64,000 bases of DNA, from the NCBI RefSeq assembly GCF_004298145.1, contig NZ_SCRH01000045.1:140494-204493 (forward strand), given 5' to 3'. The notes beneath the pieces were generated by a model. That model searched no databases. It had not been told where the DNA came from and saw nothing but the letters and a program-made list of their open reading frames with translations. The translations under genes were made by a program, and so were the position numbers. Positions 1 through 8,624 of the stretch are shown piece after piece. This DNA comes from Mycobacterium sp. GTDB taxonomy: Bacteria; Actinomycetota; Actinomycetes; Mycobacteriales; Mycobacteriaceae. How positions within the stretch are numbered: position 1 is the stretch's first letter; the number at the start of each line of letters is the position of its first letter.

Positions 1-281
1 TCGGCAAGCACCGACCGTACGCCTTCCATCCGGCGCATCTGGGCGGCGATGACCGAGCAGAACGGCACCAGCAGCGCACAAGAGAACAGGCTGATCACCA
101 GGCCGAGCCGGATGATGTTGGTGTGCTCGCTGAACTGAGCGACAAGGGCGGCCCGTGATTTGGCAGGGCTTGGCGGAGGAATGAAGTGGCAGAGGAATGC
201 GAACGCCGTCGCCCAGATGGCAATCATGACCGGACCGCACCAGACGCACAGCCGTTGGGCCGTCACGTTCATCTTGGACAT
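1..281 (-). CDS. GPFAWNG-family small membrane protein, N-terminal part (runs off left edge)
   Basis: The reverse strand reads open from ATG at 281 to the window edge, giving 93 residues without a stop. The first hydrophobic segment ends in FIPPPSPA, matching AGFLPPTAP, AGFIPPPAP and AGFFPSQPP in the copies at 16675, 54784 and 22826. A second hydrophobic segment ends in a basic QMRRMEG stretch, like FIARVEG and QMRRIEG in the relatives. The family is about 245 residues with five or six membrane segments and has no function I know. The gene follows the FAD oxidoreductase at 327 in the same direction with a 45-base gap, so the two are probably one operon. The conserved C-terminal motif lies outside the window. 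Confidence 0.75.
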   Translation of the reverse strand, partial: MSKMNVTAQRLCVWCGPVMIAIWATAFAFLCHFIPPPSPAKSRAALVAQFSEHTNIIRLGLVISLFSCALLVPFCSVIAAQMRRMEGVRSVLA

Positions 282-326
282 CGGTCTTCCTCCTCGTTTA
301 GGTCCAATTACCTTGTCGCATCGCAT

Positions 327-1898
327 CTATTCGTTGCGCAGCGCGTGCTGGGCGGCCAGCCGCCCCGGCCACCCGACCACCCCGCCCGTCGGGTGCGTGC
401 CGGCGCCGGTCTGGTAGAGGCCGTTGATGGGGGTGTCGTAGCCGCCGAGGCCGTGTGCCGGACGGTTCTTACCCAGCCGGGTCACCAGCATGTCAACGTG
501 GAAGTACGCGCCGGCCGGCGCGGCGAAGCGGCTCTCCAAGTCCTGTGGGGTCGACACGATCCGCCCGATTTCGGTTTCCAGGCCACCGAGGAAACGCAGA
601 CCCGATTTCCAAATCTGTTCGGTGTAGGCGTCTTTGTTGACGTCCCACCCGTTGCTCGGATATCCCGGCACATTCGAATGCAGGTAGAGCACGTCACCCT
701 CGGCCGATGCGATCGATCGATCCGGCGCCGACAGGATCGCCATGTACACCGGGGGGGTGTCCACGTTGACGCCTCGCTTCATCGCGTACATCTGCTCGAT
801 GTGGTCTTCGAGGGTCCCGGTCATGAAGGTGGTGGTGCGGATGTCCTCCCCATCCCGCTTGGCCCGGGCCGCTTCGGCTTTGGGGTAGCCGATGCGGCCC
901 GCGGTGGCAACGTCGATCTTGAAGGCGGCGGCGTTGACCGAGTTCGCCGGGATGAGCGAGACCTTGTTGCGCTGTTCGCGGCTCAACAGTTGTTGCGGGA
1001 CCAGCTTGCCCAGGGTGACTTGTGCCGCGGCGTTCGAGACGACCCCGCGGCGGGCCCGCAGCTCGGTACCGTCATCGAGCAACACGCCGCTGGCGCGCCC
1101 GGCGTCGATCACGATCTGCTTGACCCCATTGCCCAGCCGCACGACCCCGCCGTGGCTCTCCAGCTTGCCTTTGAACGCCTCGACGAGGTTCGTCATGCCG
1201 CCACGGGGTCGCTGGACGCCGAGGTGGCGGTGCACCCCGGCGAAGCCCAGGAAGTAGGCGCCCGAGCCGATGGCATCTGCCGGGCCCACCATCGACGACC
1301 AATAGGCCCACAGGCCACGCATGGCGTCAGACTCGAAGGTCTCTGAAATGAGTTCGAAGACGTTGAGGGACAGCATGCTGCCGATGAAGCGGCGGGTGGC
1401 CTTGTCGGGGCGGTGCCGCAGTAGGTACTTGGCGAAGTCAAGCTTTCCCCACGCGGACGGGTCCTGGACGGTGAGGATGTCGATGAGATCCATGATCCAG
1501 TCGATCGGTCCCCGAAGCTGCTCGTAGGTGCGGGCGTCCTTGGGGGAGAAGTACCGGATGTCGTCGAGGGTGCGCGCGAAGTCGCCCCACAGCAGCAGTG
1601 TGTCACCGTCTTCGTTCATCCAGCCGTACGGGTGCGCGAGAGGGACTGTGTCATAACCGAAGTCGGCCAGCCGCATCTCGCGGGCCAGCGGCGTCTGGGC
1701 CATGAAAAGGTCATCCATCGCCCCGATGCTGAGCTTGTGCTCCGGCGCATCCTGCAGGTACGGATAGCTGGCCGAAAGACCGCCCAGCACCGGCAGTCGT
1801 TCGATGACACACACGGAGCGGCCCTGCTCGGCAAGGGTCGCCGCCGCGCAGAGTCCGTTGTGCCCCGCACCTACCACGATGTAATCGAACGTTTCCAT
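327..1898 (-). CDS. CrtI/PYROXD2-like FAD-dependent oxidoreductase
   Basis: The 523-residue protein opens with a Rossmann FAD-binding motif (VVGAGHNGLCAA, residues 9-20). The C-terminal flavin motif GAGTHPTGGVVGWPG (498-512) is typical of phytoene-desaturase-like proteins of the PYROXD2 type. It is the same subtype as the proteins at 6989 and 26321, which share the HNGL or HHGL start, the LGG(L/M) segment and the HP(T/V/M)GG end. Members of this fold oxidise or desaturate hydrophobic substrates; the substrate here is unknown. A GPFAWNG membrane protein follows downstream. An AACGATCGTT palindrome lies 107 bases upstream of the start, at the end of the preceding gene. The family call is secure; a carotenoid substrate is not shown. 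Confidence 0.9.
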   Translation of the reverse strand: METFDYIVVGAGHNGLCAAATLAEQGRSVCVIERLPVLGGLSASYPYLQDAPEHKLSIGAMDDLFMAQTPLAREMRLADFGYDTVPLAHPYGWMNEDGDTLLLWGDFARTLDDIRYFSPKDARTYEQLRGPIDWIMDLIDILTVQDPSAWGKLDFAKYLLRHRPDKATRRFIGSMLSLNVFELISETFESDAMRGLWAYWSSMVGPADAIGSGAYFLGFAGVHRHLGVQRPRGGMTNLVEAFKGKLESHGGVVRLGNGVKQIVIDAGRASGVLLDDGTELRARRGVVSNAAAQVTLGKLVPQQLLSREQRNKVSLIPANSVNAAAFKIDVATAGRIGYPKAEAARAKRDGEDIRTTTFMTGTLEDHIEQMYAMKRGVNVDTPPVYMAILSAPDRSIASAEGDVLYLHSNVPGYPSNGWDVNKDAYTEQIWKSGLRFLGGLETEIGRIVSTPQDLESRFAAPAGAYFHVDMLVTRLGKNRPAHGLGGYDTPINGLYQTGAGTHPTGGVVGWPGRLAAQHALRNE

Positions 1899-1996
1899 AT
1901 TCGAGATCCTAGGTCAGTCAGGTGGGCAGTAAAAGATTCGGGAGATATGCGCTTGTTTTTCCTGTTTCGCACGGCTGTCGCCAGCTCTCCCGTGGT

Positions 1997-2848
1997 TCAC
2001 ACATAACGATCGTTCTGCAGAACTCTAGGTTGTGAATACGCATGGCTTAGGTCCCCGGTGGGCGTGCCGGAGATTTGCGGGGGCAGCAGGCGCCACTGGC
2101 CGGTTCCGATTCGGATGAGAGCGTCGATCGCGATCAGCCCCAGCGCCATGCTCAGTACGGCGGCCGCCATCCGTATGCCGGGCGCCGCGTCGGTGTTGGT
2201 GATAGCGAAGTGGGGCATCGCCAGCGCCCACGACGCCATATATGTCGTGAAGGGTACGAACACGAGCAACGGGGTTCGCGCGCCGGTGAAAAACCACGAC
2301 AGCCGGACGACCACCACGGCGCCGAAGAGCGATCCCAGGCTGTTGATCACCAACCAACTGACGGGGAAGCCGCCGATCGCAAAGGGTTGATACCCGTAAT
2401 ACAGGTACAGCCCGGCGCGCAGCATCGGTATCTCGAGCAACACATTGAGTACGCCGAAAACTGCGATGCCGCACCACATCGCACGGTGGCTGGCACCTCG
2501 CCTCAACGCCAGCGCCATCACGTAGGACAAGCCGCCGAAGAAGACGACGTATGCCAGGACCACCCACACCGGAACGGCTCTGCCGAAGGCGGTGTAGCCG
2601 TTCACCCCGTCAACGGGGAAGAAGCAATGGCCCAGCACGTCGACCGTCGCCTCGTTGAATGAGCAGACATAGCCACCGACCAACATCAGCAGGAAGGCCG
2701 GTGATCCGGATCGTTTCCAATCGGCCAGGGCGGCGGCCACGAAGCCCGCCACCACCACGGCGAGGATCGCGGTGATGACTGATTGCGCGGTGGCCGGGGT
2801 GGTCATGCCCCATGGGGGTTCGGCGATCGCAAGGATTGAGGTTGTCAC
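1997..2848 (-). CDS. Short AveC-like polytopic membrane protein (tandem copy 2)
   Basis: The 283-residue protein has about seven hydrophobic segments. It is a clear paralogue of the adjacent gene at 2873: both have a FNE..xD..HCFFPxDG block after the second membrane segment and a second block LEIPMLRAGLYLYYGYQPF. More distant relatives lie at 10506 and 11363. Both blocks place an acidic residue at a membrane boundary, and similar positions occur in the longer AveC-like proteins at 5089 and 45309 (EPWID; VELFMTRVGLISY). I infer remote homology to AveC, a spirocyclase/dehydratase-type protein of avermectin biosynthesis. In this copy FNEP is changed to FNEA. It lies 24 bases downstream of its tandem partner, so cotranscription is likely. 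Confidence 0.8.
   Translation of the reverse strand: MTTSILAIAEPPWGMTTPATAQSVITAILAVVVAGFVAAALADWKRSGSPAFLLMLVGGYVCSFNEATVDVLGHCFFPVDGVNGYTAFGRAVPVWVVLAYVVFFGGLSYVMALALRRGASHRAMWCGIAVFGVLNVLLEIPMLRAGLYLYYGYQPFAIGGFPVSWLVINSLGSLFGAVVVVRLSWFFTGARTPLLVFVPFTTYMASWALAMPHFAITNTDAAPGIRMAAAVLSMALGLIAIDALIRIGTGQWRLLPPQISGTPTGDLSHAYSQPRVLQNDRYV
2005..2014. promoter_or_regulatory. AACG-AT-CGTT palindrome (candidate shared operator)
   Basis: This is a perfect inverted repeat AACGATCGTT. It overlaps the last codons of the membrane-protein gene at 1997-2848 and lies upstream of the FAD oxidoreductase starting at 1898, whose leader is only 98 bases. It is one of nine perfect AACG-N2-CGTT sites in the window. 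Because it overlaps coding sequence, operator function is less certain here than at the intergenic copies. Confidence 0.4.
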
Positions 2849-2872
2849 GGCCAGAGCTCCTATCTCGCTGTA

Positions 2873-3715
2873 CTACGCGCCGACGGCGCTGCGGTCGGGG
2901 TTGGCTGCCAACAGGCGTCCATCTGCATCCTGTGCCGCTGCAACGGGTGGCAGGAGCCGAAATTGCCCGGTGCCGAACCGGATCAGCGTGTCGATCCCGA
3001 ACAGGCCGAGCGCCATGCTCACGACCGCAGCCAACATGCGCACGCCGTGGGGTGCGTCGGTGCCGAGGACCAAGAAGAGCGGCATGCCCACTACCCACGA
3101 CGACATGAAGGTGACGAATGGAACCACGAGCAGCAGCAGCCGGCGCGCGCCGGTGAACAACCAGGAGAGCCGGGTGATGACCACCGCACCCAGCAGCGAC
3201 CCGAACGCGTTGAAAACCAGCTGGCTGAGGGGGAAACCGCCCACCACGAACGGCTGGTCGCCGTAGTAGAGGTAGAGCTTCGAGTGCAGCAGCGGGATTT
3301 CCATGGCCAGATTGAGTGCTCCCCAGACTCCGATGCCGATCCATAAGGTACGACGCGTGATTCCGCCTTCGAACGCCACGGAGAGCAAGTATGTGAGCCC
3401 GCCATAGAAGATCACGTAGGCCAGGATCACCCAGATCGGGATCGATCGGTGGAACACGGTGTGGCCCACCCAGCCGTCGGCGGGAAAGAAGCAGTGGCAA
3501 AGGAAATCGATCAGTGGCTCGTTGAACGAGCAGATGTAGCCGCCCGCCAGCATCAAAAGAAACGTGGGCCGCTTGATGCGGTACCAACTGACCACCGCGG
3601 CGGCGACGAAGCCTGCCACCGCAACGGCAAGCACGACCGTGATGATCGTTTGCGGAGTGGCGGGTGTCGTGATGTCCCAGGGGGGTTGGTCCCACGCGAG
3701 GCTCGTGCCGGTCAT
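2873..3715 (-). CDS. Short AveC-like polytopic membrane protein (tandem copy 1)
   Basis: The 280-residue protein has about seven hydrophobic helices and a hydrophilic C-terminal tail. The conserved blocks are FNEPLIDFLCHCFFPADG (around residue 65) and MEIPLLHSKLYLYYGDQPF (around residue 150). It is the first of a tandem pair with 1997-2848 and follows the amine-oxidase-like gene at 3722 with a gap of only 6 bases. AveC-like 5089, FAD enzyme 3722 and these two therefore form one transcription unit of a soluble flavoenzyme and three membrane proteins. No family name is certain. The suggestion that the acidic EP-x-x-D and ME-x-P motifs are catalytic is an inference from conservation. Confidence 0.8.
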   Translation of the reverse strand: MTGTSLAWDQPPWDITTPATPQTIITVVLAVAVAGFVAAAVVSWYRIKRPTFLLMLAGGYICSFNEPLIDFLCHCFFPADGWVGHTVFHRSIPIWVILAYVIFYGGLTYLLSVAFEGGITRRTLWIGIGVWGALNLAMEIPLLHSKLYLYYGDQPFVVGGFPLSQLVFNAFGSLLGAVVITRLSWLFTGARRLLLLVVPFVTFMSSWVVGMPLFLVLGTDAPHGVRMLAAVVSMALGLFGIDTLIRFGTGQFRLLPPVAAAQDADGRLLAANPDRSAVGA

Positions 3716-3721
3716 GTCGGC

Positions 3722-5092
3722 TTACGATCCTGTGGTGCCGATGAGCCGGGAGCGCGGACCGCGGGCGAACAAAGCCGCGACGCGGGCGGCCGCTTCCTTG
3801 CCGCTGACCAACCCCCCGTTGAGGCCTGGAATGCGGTCGAGGTCGCTGGCGAACTGCACCCGCGAAGTGCGATCGATTTTCTTACGGAAGTCCGCGATTC
3901 GCTTGAAGCGGCCCTTGTCAAGGACCGGAACGGACTCCGGCCAGCGGAACAGTGCGTGCTGCTCCAGGTCGCCGGGAAGTTTGCCGTAGTAGTACTTGAC
4001 CCGCTCCAGCGCGTGATCGACCAGGTAGTCGTCGTCGCGGTCGTCGGTCCGGTTGAGATAGGCGGGCGAGAGCAGCACCGAGATGAGGCCCTTGCCCGCC
4101 GGTGCCCTTCCCGGCGCCTTGTTGTGGTCGGCGATCACCGCGATGGTGTCGGGATCGTCGTACGGGGAGACCATCGAGAAGGTCCCCGGATCGTTCGGTC
4201 GCGCCGAGAACCCGAGCGAGACGTTGCCCAATCGGTGGTACCGGGCGGTTTCGTAAAGGCCGCGGTGGTTTTCGTCCATCTGCGGGTACATGTCCAGCGC
4301 GGGTTGGGCTGTCGTCGCGATGATCGCGGTGTCGAAAGTCTCGGTGTGTTGCGCGGCCGAGGGCGTCGTGTAGGTGACTTCGACGGCCGAACCGTTGTCG
4401 GTGACGTTGGTGACCGCGTGCTCCAGCTTGGTATCGACCAGCGTCGCCAATTTCGTTGGCAGCCCGGCCACTCCGGACGTCAGGTTGAACACCGATTTGA
4501 CCAGCATGTTGCGCACCGTCCAGTGCAGTAGGGCCACTGAGGTGTCGTGATCCTCGTGCACCCAGGTGCCGCTGACCAATGGTGCGGCGACGTAGCGGGC
4601 AAGTTCCTCGTTGAGCGCCCGGTGGCAGTAGTCGTAGACGGTTTCGCTGTCGATCTCAGCCAGCCCGTCATAGGTGTCGTAGCCGAGGCTCGCCCGGTGT
4701 TTGAAGACATCCGCGAACAATCGCAGGGCTTTGACCTTGGCGGGCCAGGAAATGACGTGCGTGCCCAGGCTCGCCCGGATCGGCTTGGCTAGGTCGAGAT
4801 AATGCTGCTTGCCCTGCCGAGGCATCCCGAAAATTACCGGCGTTTCGACGAACTCATTGGTCAAGCCGACCTCGTGGATCATCGCGACCGCCTCGCGATA
4901 GGTGCCTAGATACACGGCAGTGCCCAGATCCATTACGAAGTCGCCCTTGCGCACGGTCCAGATCCGCCCGCCCACCCGGTCACGGGTCTCGAAAACGGTC
5001 ACCTGGAAGCCGGCTTTTTTGAGCTCGTAGGCGGCCGCCATCCCGGCGATCCCCCCGCCGATCACTGCCGCGGTGCTGTGCTGCTGTGTCAT
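3722..5092 (-). CDS. Amine-oxidase/protoporphyrinogen-oxidase-like FAD oxidoreductase
   Basis: The 456-residue protein begins with AAVIGGGIAGMAAAYELKKA, the dinucleotide-binding fold, followed by DRVGGRIW, the GG motif of the flavin monoamine oxidase/CrtI superfamily. A central NKAPGRAPAGKGLISVLL block is shared with the proteins at 21184, 23548 and 50220, and a related version (HHKAPGRAP) survives in the pseudogene at 54220. These form the shorter subtype (about 440-460 residues), distinct from the PYROXD2-like one. Its ATG overlaps the stop of the upstream AveC-like gene by four bases (5089-5092), implying translational coupling. The reaction is probably FAD-dependent desaturation or oxidation of a lipid; the substrate is unknown. 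Confidence 0.9.
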   Translation of the reverse strand: MTQQHSTAAVIGGGIAGMAAAYELKKAGFQVTVFETRDRVGGRIWTVRKGDFVMDLGTAVYLGTYREAVAMIHEVGLTNEFVETPVIFGMPRQGKQHYLDLAKPIRASLGTHVISWPAKVKALRLFADVFKHRASLGYDTYDGLAEIDSETVYDYCHRALNEELARYVAAPLVSGTWVHEDHDTSVALLHWTVRNMLVKSVFNLTSGVAGLPTKLATLVDTKLEHAVTNVTDNGSAVEVTYTTPSAAQHTETFDTAIIATTAQPALDMYPQMDENHRGLYETARYHRLGNVSLGFSARPNDPGTFSMVSPYDDPDTIAVIADHNKAPGRAPAGKGLISVLLSPAYLNRTDDRDDDYLVDHALERVKYYYGKLPGDLEQHALFRWPESVPVLDKGRFKRIADFRKKIDRTSRVQFASDLDRIPGLNGGLVSGKEAAARVAALFARGPRSRLIGTTGS

Positions 5093-6198
5093 CGATGCCT
5101 CTCTGGTAAGAGCTCGGGCCGATCCGGTGCTGACCGGCGCGAGATCGGCAGCTTCGGGTCAGGGCAATTGAAGGCGGTCGTGGGGCCGCACACCCCGCCG
5201 TTACGCCAAGTCCGTTCGATGTGCGGTTTGGGCATGGGCCCGGAGTGCAACGCGTAGATCGAGTAGGGGATGTTGAACGCGATCAGGATCGCCAACTGGG
5301 CGAACCCTACGAGGATGCACAAGCGGGCGAAGGTTTTGAGTCCTTCCCGCTTGAACTTCAGCTTGTCGATGCCGCGCTCGGGCCAGGACAGGCCACGGTC
5401 GTCACGGAAGAAGTGCAGGCAGCTCAAGATGATGAACGTCCCGGGCCAGCTCAGCGGCTCAAGCACCGGGAACTGGTGATCGGTGCCCGCGAACAGTGTC
5501 AGCTCCGGAATGGTCGACGAGTAGCTGATCAGTCCTACCCTCGTCATGAACAGCTCGACGATGACGTCGCCGATGATCATCACCAGGTACGTCTGCAGAA
5601 TGAGTCGTAATACGCTGCGCGACGGATCTTTCCGGCGCTGATACGCCATGTACTTGGATCCACCGTAGGCCGAAATCGAGGCCATCCACAGGTAGGCCAT
5701 GAAGTAGACCATCGGGACCGGGATCAGTTGCCCGTTTCCTGCACTCCACCAAGGAATCTGGGGTAGCCAGCTGCCGAAGTTGACGAACGTCGTGGCGTAC
5801 TGGAACTGATACGTGATCATATCGATCCACGGCTCTTGGAAGAACATCAGCCAGCCGGCCAGGAAGAACAGTCCGTCGAAGGTGAACCGTCCGGTCCGCA
5901 GTTTCGGCGCGATGATGAAGCGCCAGATGATCCAGCCGGAGATCAGGATGCCGAAGATCACCTCGACGCAGCGAACCAGTACCACGTACCAGGTGGGTTC
6001 TTCACCGCGGCCGAGTGTGTTGGGCGTGAAGTCCCCGCTGACGACCCACATGGTCCAGCAGTAAACGATCAGTGCCAGCCACAGAAAGCCGTGCACGATC
6101 CACACCTTCGCCCATGTCCGTTGAGCGGAGGCGGGATCCGGGCCCGCCGCATCGACCCCTACCCGCTTCGCCGCCGTTAACGGGCGTTCATCCAGCAT
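5089..6198 (-). CDS. AveC-family (spirocyclase-like) polytopic membrane protein
   Basis: I choose the ATG at 6198, giving 369 residues; an upstream extension to 6273 would run through the palindromic operators and is unlikely. About seven hydrophobic segments are visible. Conserved features shared with the protein at 45309 are the acidic turn QEPWIDM, the GSWLPQIPWW stretch, VELFMTRVGLISY, and a TLFAG block before the last helices. AveC acts in avermectin spiroketal formation, and mycobacteria carry many relatives of unknown role. The gene heads an operon running leftwards through 1997 and is divergent from the TetR gene at 6277. The TetR is the obvious local regulator, through the ACAGAT sites between them. 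Confidence 0.85.
   Translation of the reverse strand: MLDERPLTAAKRVGVDAAGPDPASAQRTWAKVWIVHGFLWLALIVYCWTMWVVSGDFTPNTLGRGEEPTWYVVLVRCVEVIFGILISGWIIWRFIIAPKLRTGRFTFDGLFFLAGWLMFFQEPWIDMITYQFQYATTFVNFGSWLPQIPWWSAGNGQLIPVPMVYFMAYLWMASISAYGGSKYMAYQRRKDPSRSVLRLILQTYLVMIIGDVIVELFMTRVGLISYSSTIPELTLFAGTDHQFPVLEPLSWPGTFIILSCLHFFRDDRGLSWPERGIDKLKFKREGLKTFARLCILVGFAQLAILIAFNIPYSIYALHSGPMPKPHIERTWRNGGVCGPTTAFNCPDPKLPISRRSAPDRPELLPERHR
6179..6188. promoter_or_regulatory. AACG-GG-CGTT palindrome in early codons of the AveC-like gene
   Basis: This is a perfect AACG-N2-CGTT inverted repeat lying 11-20 bases inside the AveC-like gene. The same arrangement, a site just inside the coding start, occurs at 18184. 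It could be a roadblock-type operator or a coincidence. Confidence 0.35.
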
Positions 6199-6210
6199 GT
6201 GATGACGGTA

Positions 6211-6258
6211 ACAGATCCATCTGTCGATGAACAGATATCTATCTGTTTTCGGACAGAT
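6211..6258. promoter_or_regulatory. ACAGAT palindrome cluster in a divergent promoter
   Basis: The intergenic region between the AveC-like start (6198) and the TetR start (6277) holds ACAGATCCATCTGT at 6211-6224, a perfect palindrome with 6-base arms. A second repeat, AACAGAT-ATCT-ATCTGTT, lies at 6230-6247, and a third half site ACAGAT at 6253-6258. Closely spaced palindromes between a TetR gene and its divergent neighbour are the usual layout of an autoregulated operator. Binding by the 6277 product is an inference. Confidence 0.7.
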
Positions 6259-6276
6259 GCGGCGTACACTCATGAG

Positions 6277-6897
6277 GTGTCCAGTGCGATCAGGCGCAGG
6301 CCGAGGACTAATCAGGAGCGCGTCGAGGAGTCGACTCTCGCCGTGATCGCCTCCGCGATCCAGCTCTTCGCCCGCCAGGGGTACGAACGCACGACCGCGG
6401 TGGAGATCGGCATCAATGCGGGGTTCAGCCGCAACATGGTTCGCGACCGTTACGGCTCCAAAGAGGCGCTGCTGCAGTCGGTCTTCAACACCTTTGCCGA
6501 ACTCCTGCTTCCCGCCGTGCGAGGCGAGCGCGGCGGAAGCGGTCTGGACCGAGTCCTCGGTCAGCTCGACGACCTACTGGACGCGGTCGAGCGGGAGCCC
6601 GAAACGATGCGGGCGATGATCGTGCTCACCTTTGAGACGCCGGCCGCCTTGCAGAATTTCTCCGGATGGTTCGACGGCCTTATCACCGACTATCAGGCCG
6701 AACTCGCCGACCACCTCGCAGCGGGGCAGGCGGACGGATCGGTCCGAAAAGAACTCGACCCCGCGCGCGAGGCCGAAGTCTTTGTGTCCTATGCCATCGG
6801 CCTCTGCTTCAGGTCAGCCCTACGTCGCGAGGGCTACGACTTCGTTGGAGAGATCGAGGCCTGGCGCGCACGGCTCGCGCAGCACTTTTCCGTCTGA
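6277..6897 (+). CDS. TetR/AcrR-family transcriptional regulator
   Basis: Starting from GTG at 6277 the product is 206 residues. The N-terminal helix-turn-helix covers the segment from TLAVIASAIQLFARQGYER through VEIGINAGFSRNMVRDRYGSKEALL. The C-terminal ligand domain is unassigned. An in-frame start at 6199 exists but would overlap the operator cluster, so I prefer 6277. It is divergent from the AveC/FAD operon and is followed in the same direction by a FAD oxidoreductase (6989) after a 91-base gap. It probably represses both sides through the ACAGAT palindromes, with a hydrophobic ligand as inducer (inference). Confidence 0.9.
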   Translation: MSSAIRRRPRTNQERVEESTLAVIASAIQLFARQGYERTTAVEIGINAGFSRNMVRDRYGSKEALLQSVFNTFAELLLPAVRGERGGSGLDRVLGQLDDLLDAVEREPETMRAMIVLTFETPAALQNFSGWFDGLITDYQAELADHLAAGQADGSVRKELDPAREAEVFVSYAIGLCFRSALRREGYDFVGEIEAWRARLAQHFSV

Positions 6898-6988
6898 TGC
6901 CGAGGATCCCGTTTTCTCGTGCTTGAGGCGGAGTAATTTTGCGACGTACTGTGTCTTTATCCGACATGCGCCGAGGGGAGACTCCGGA

Positions 6989-8602
6989 ATGAGGAACGTT
7001 GATGTGATCGTCGTTGGCGGCGGCCACAACGGGTTGGCCTGCGCTGCTTATCTTGCCAAAGCGGGACGGCGGGTAGTCGTTCTGGAAGGCCAGGGGGTGC
7101 TGGGAGGCCTCAGCGCCACGGAAGAAACGGTGAAGGAGGCCCCGGGGTTCCAGATGAACACCGGCGCTTTGGATTTGGTCTTCTCCAACAGCGATCAGTC
7201 GGTAATCGAGGAACTCGGCCTGCGGCGGCATGGGCTGAGCTTTGCCATCGCGGACCCTTGGGGCTCTTATCTCAACCCGGATGGCGCTTCGATTGCATTG
7301 TGGCGCGATCCGGCACGCTCGGTCGACGAGATTCGCCGGTTCTCGGCACGTGACGCCGCGGCGTTCGAGCGGTTGAATGTGCTGTTCACCGATCTCTGGC
7401 TGGCCGTTCGGCCCTATCTGCAAGACCATCCGACCCACCCGAGCTTGCGGACTATCGGCCAGATATTTGTGCACATTGCCAAAGGTCGTCGGTCGTTTCG
7501 CCCATTGCTGCGGATGCTGATGGCATCGCCCGAACAGCTCATCGAGGAGGAGTTCGAACGCGAGGAGGTCAAGGCCCTGATGGCCAACCTGGCCTCGTGG
7601 TCCATGCTGCCGTTGTCGGAAGGTGGCTCGGGCGGCGTCCTGGCGATGTGCAGCACCTATTTCAACCAGAAATCATCGCGACCGGTGGGCGGAACGGGCA
7701 GCTTCGCCGCGTCGATGGCGCGATGCGTGCGCGCATATGGCGGAACGATTCGCGTCGACGCCCCGGTGGCCGGGGTGCTCGTCAGCACCGACGGCACCGC
7801 CGAGGGCGTCGAGCTGGCCAGTGGAGAGCGCATCATGGCCCGCCACGTCGTCGGTGCGATCGACCCGCAGCGACTGATGTGCGACCTGGTGCCCAGCTCG
7901 CAGGTGCCGCGCCGCACCCAGCAAGAATTGAAGGCCCTGAGCAATTTGCGTTGGAACATCGGTGTATTCAAGAGCGACGCCGCCTTGTCGCACCGGCCCG
8001 ATCTTGTCGGCGGACGCCAAGAGCTGTGGAATGGCCTGCTCTTCCTCGGCCCTACGCTCGGCTACATCAAGCGGGCTCAGTTGCAGGCCGCGGCGGGCCA
8101 GATCCCGGACGCCTACCCGCAGTGGACCGCGCTGCCATCGGTCGTGGATCGGGCTCAAGTTCCGCAGGGCAGTAACGGCGAAACCCTTTTCCTGGCCATG
8201 GCTACCGTGCCCGTGCGGATCCAGGGCAGCGAATGGGCCGACGAGGCAGAGAAATTCGGCCAGCAGGCACTTGGGTTCCTCGACGAACACGCACCCGGCA
8301 TCTCCGACGCGGTCATCGGAAGCTTCTCTCGGACACCGGACGATTACAACGCGATGGCGGGCCGGGGAAACCTGTATCACGCCGACATGACACTCGCCCA
8401 GCTCGGGCCGTGGCGTCCGACGCCGTCCCTTTCGGGTTATCGGACTCCGGTGCGCAATCTGTGGCACAGCGGGTCGGGAGCCCACCCGGTTGGTGGGCTC
8501 ACCGGATGGAGTGGGCGCACCACGGCCCGCACCATCGACGCCGAGTTGCGGGGGTCGTCGAACACCATTCGCGGGCGTGGGCGCGCGTTGCTGGCTCGGT
8601 GA
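6989..8602 (+). CDS. CrtI/PYROXD2-like FAD-dependent oxidoreductase
   Basis: The ATG at 6989 follows a GGGGAG ribosome site at 6975-6980 and gives 537 residues. The N-terminus, VIVVGGGHNGLACAAYLAKA, is the FAD-binding fold. GVLGGLSATEETVKEAPGF follows and GSGAHPVGGLTGWSGR closes the protein. It is closest in layout to the protein at 26321: both share SFRPLLRMLMASP- or SLAPVARMLMASP-type segments, the ALxDTA/AAGQxP region and the WxGRTTARTI end. Predicted role: oxidation or desaturation of a hydrophobic substrate. It lies downstream of the TetR gene and is convergent with the SDR at 8625. Gene and family are certain; the substrate is not. Confidence 0.9.
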   Translation: MRNVDVIVVGGGHNGLACAAYLAKAGRRVVVLEGQGVLGGLSATEETVKEAPGFQMNTGALDLVFSNSDQSVIEELGLRRHGLSFAIADPWGSYLNPDGASIALWRDPARSVDEIRRFSARDAAAFERLNVLFTDLWLAVRPYLQDHPTHPSLRTIGQIFVHIAKGRRSFRPLLRMLMASPEQLIEEEFEREEVKALMANLASWSMLPLSEGGSGGVLAMCSTYFNQKSSRPVGGTGSFAASMARCVRAYGGTIRVDAPVAGVLVSTDGTAEGVELASGERIMARHVVGAIDPQRLMCDLVPSSQVPRRTQQELKALSNLRWNIGVFKSDAALSHRPDLVGGRQELWNGLLFLGPTLGYIKRAQLQAAAGQIPDAYPQWTALPSVVDRAQVPQGSNGETLFLAMATVPVRIQGSEWADEAEKFGQQALGFLDEHAPGISDAVIGSFSRTPDDYNAMAGRGNLYHADMTLAQLGPWRPTPSLSGYRTPVRNLWHSGSGAHPVGGLTGWSGRTTARTIDAELRGSSNTIRGRGRALLAR

Positions 8603-8624
8603 TCGCCCGGATGGTTGTCCACGG

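Noticed and set aside
186..1346. 386-codon plus-strand frame opposite the FAD oxidoreductase
   Set aside because: Antisense shadow; the minus strand encodes a complete flavoenzyme with conserved motifs.
2610..3695. 361-codon frame overlapping the membrane protein at 2873
   Set aside because: It is an Arg/Gly/His-rich alternate frame of a high-GC gene with clear helices in the chosen frame; no family features.
3449..4531. 360-codon plus-strand frame opposite the amine-oxidase-like gene
   Set aside because: Shadow frame without ribosome site or domains.
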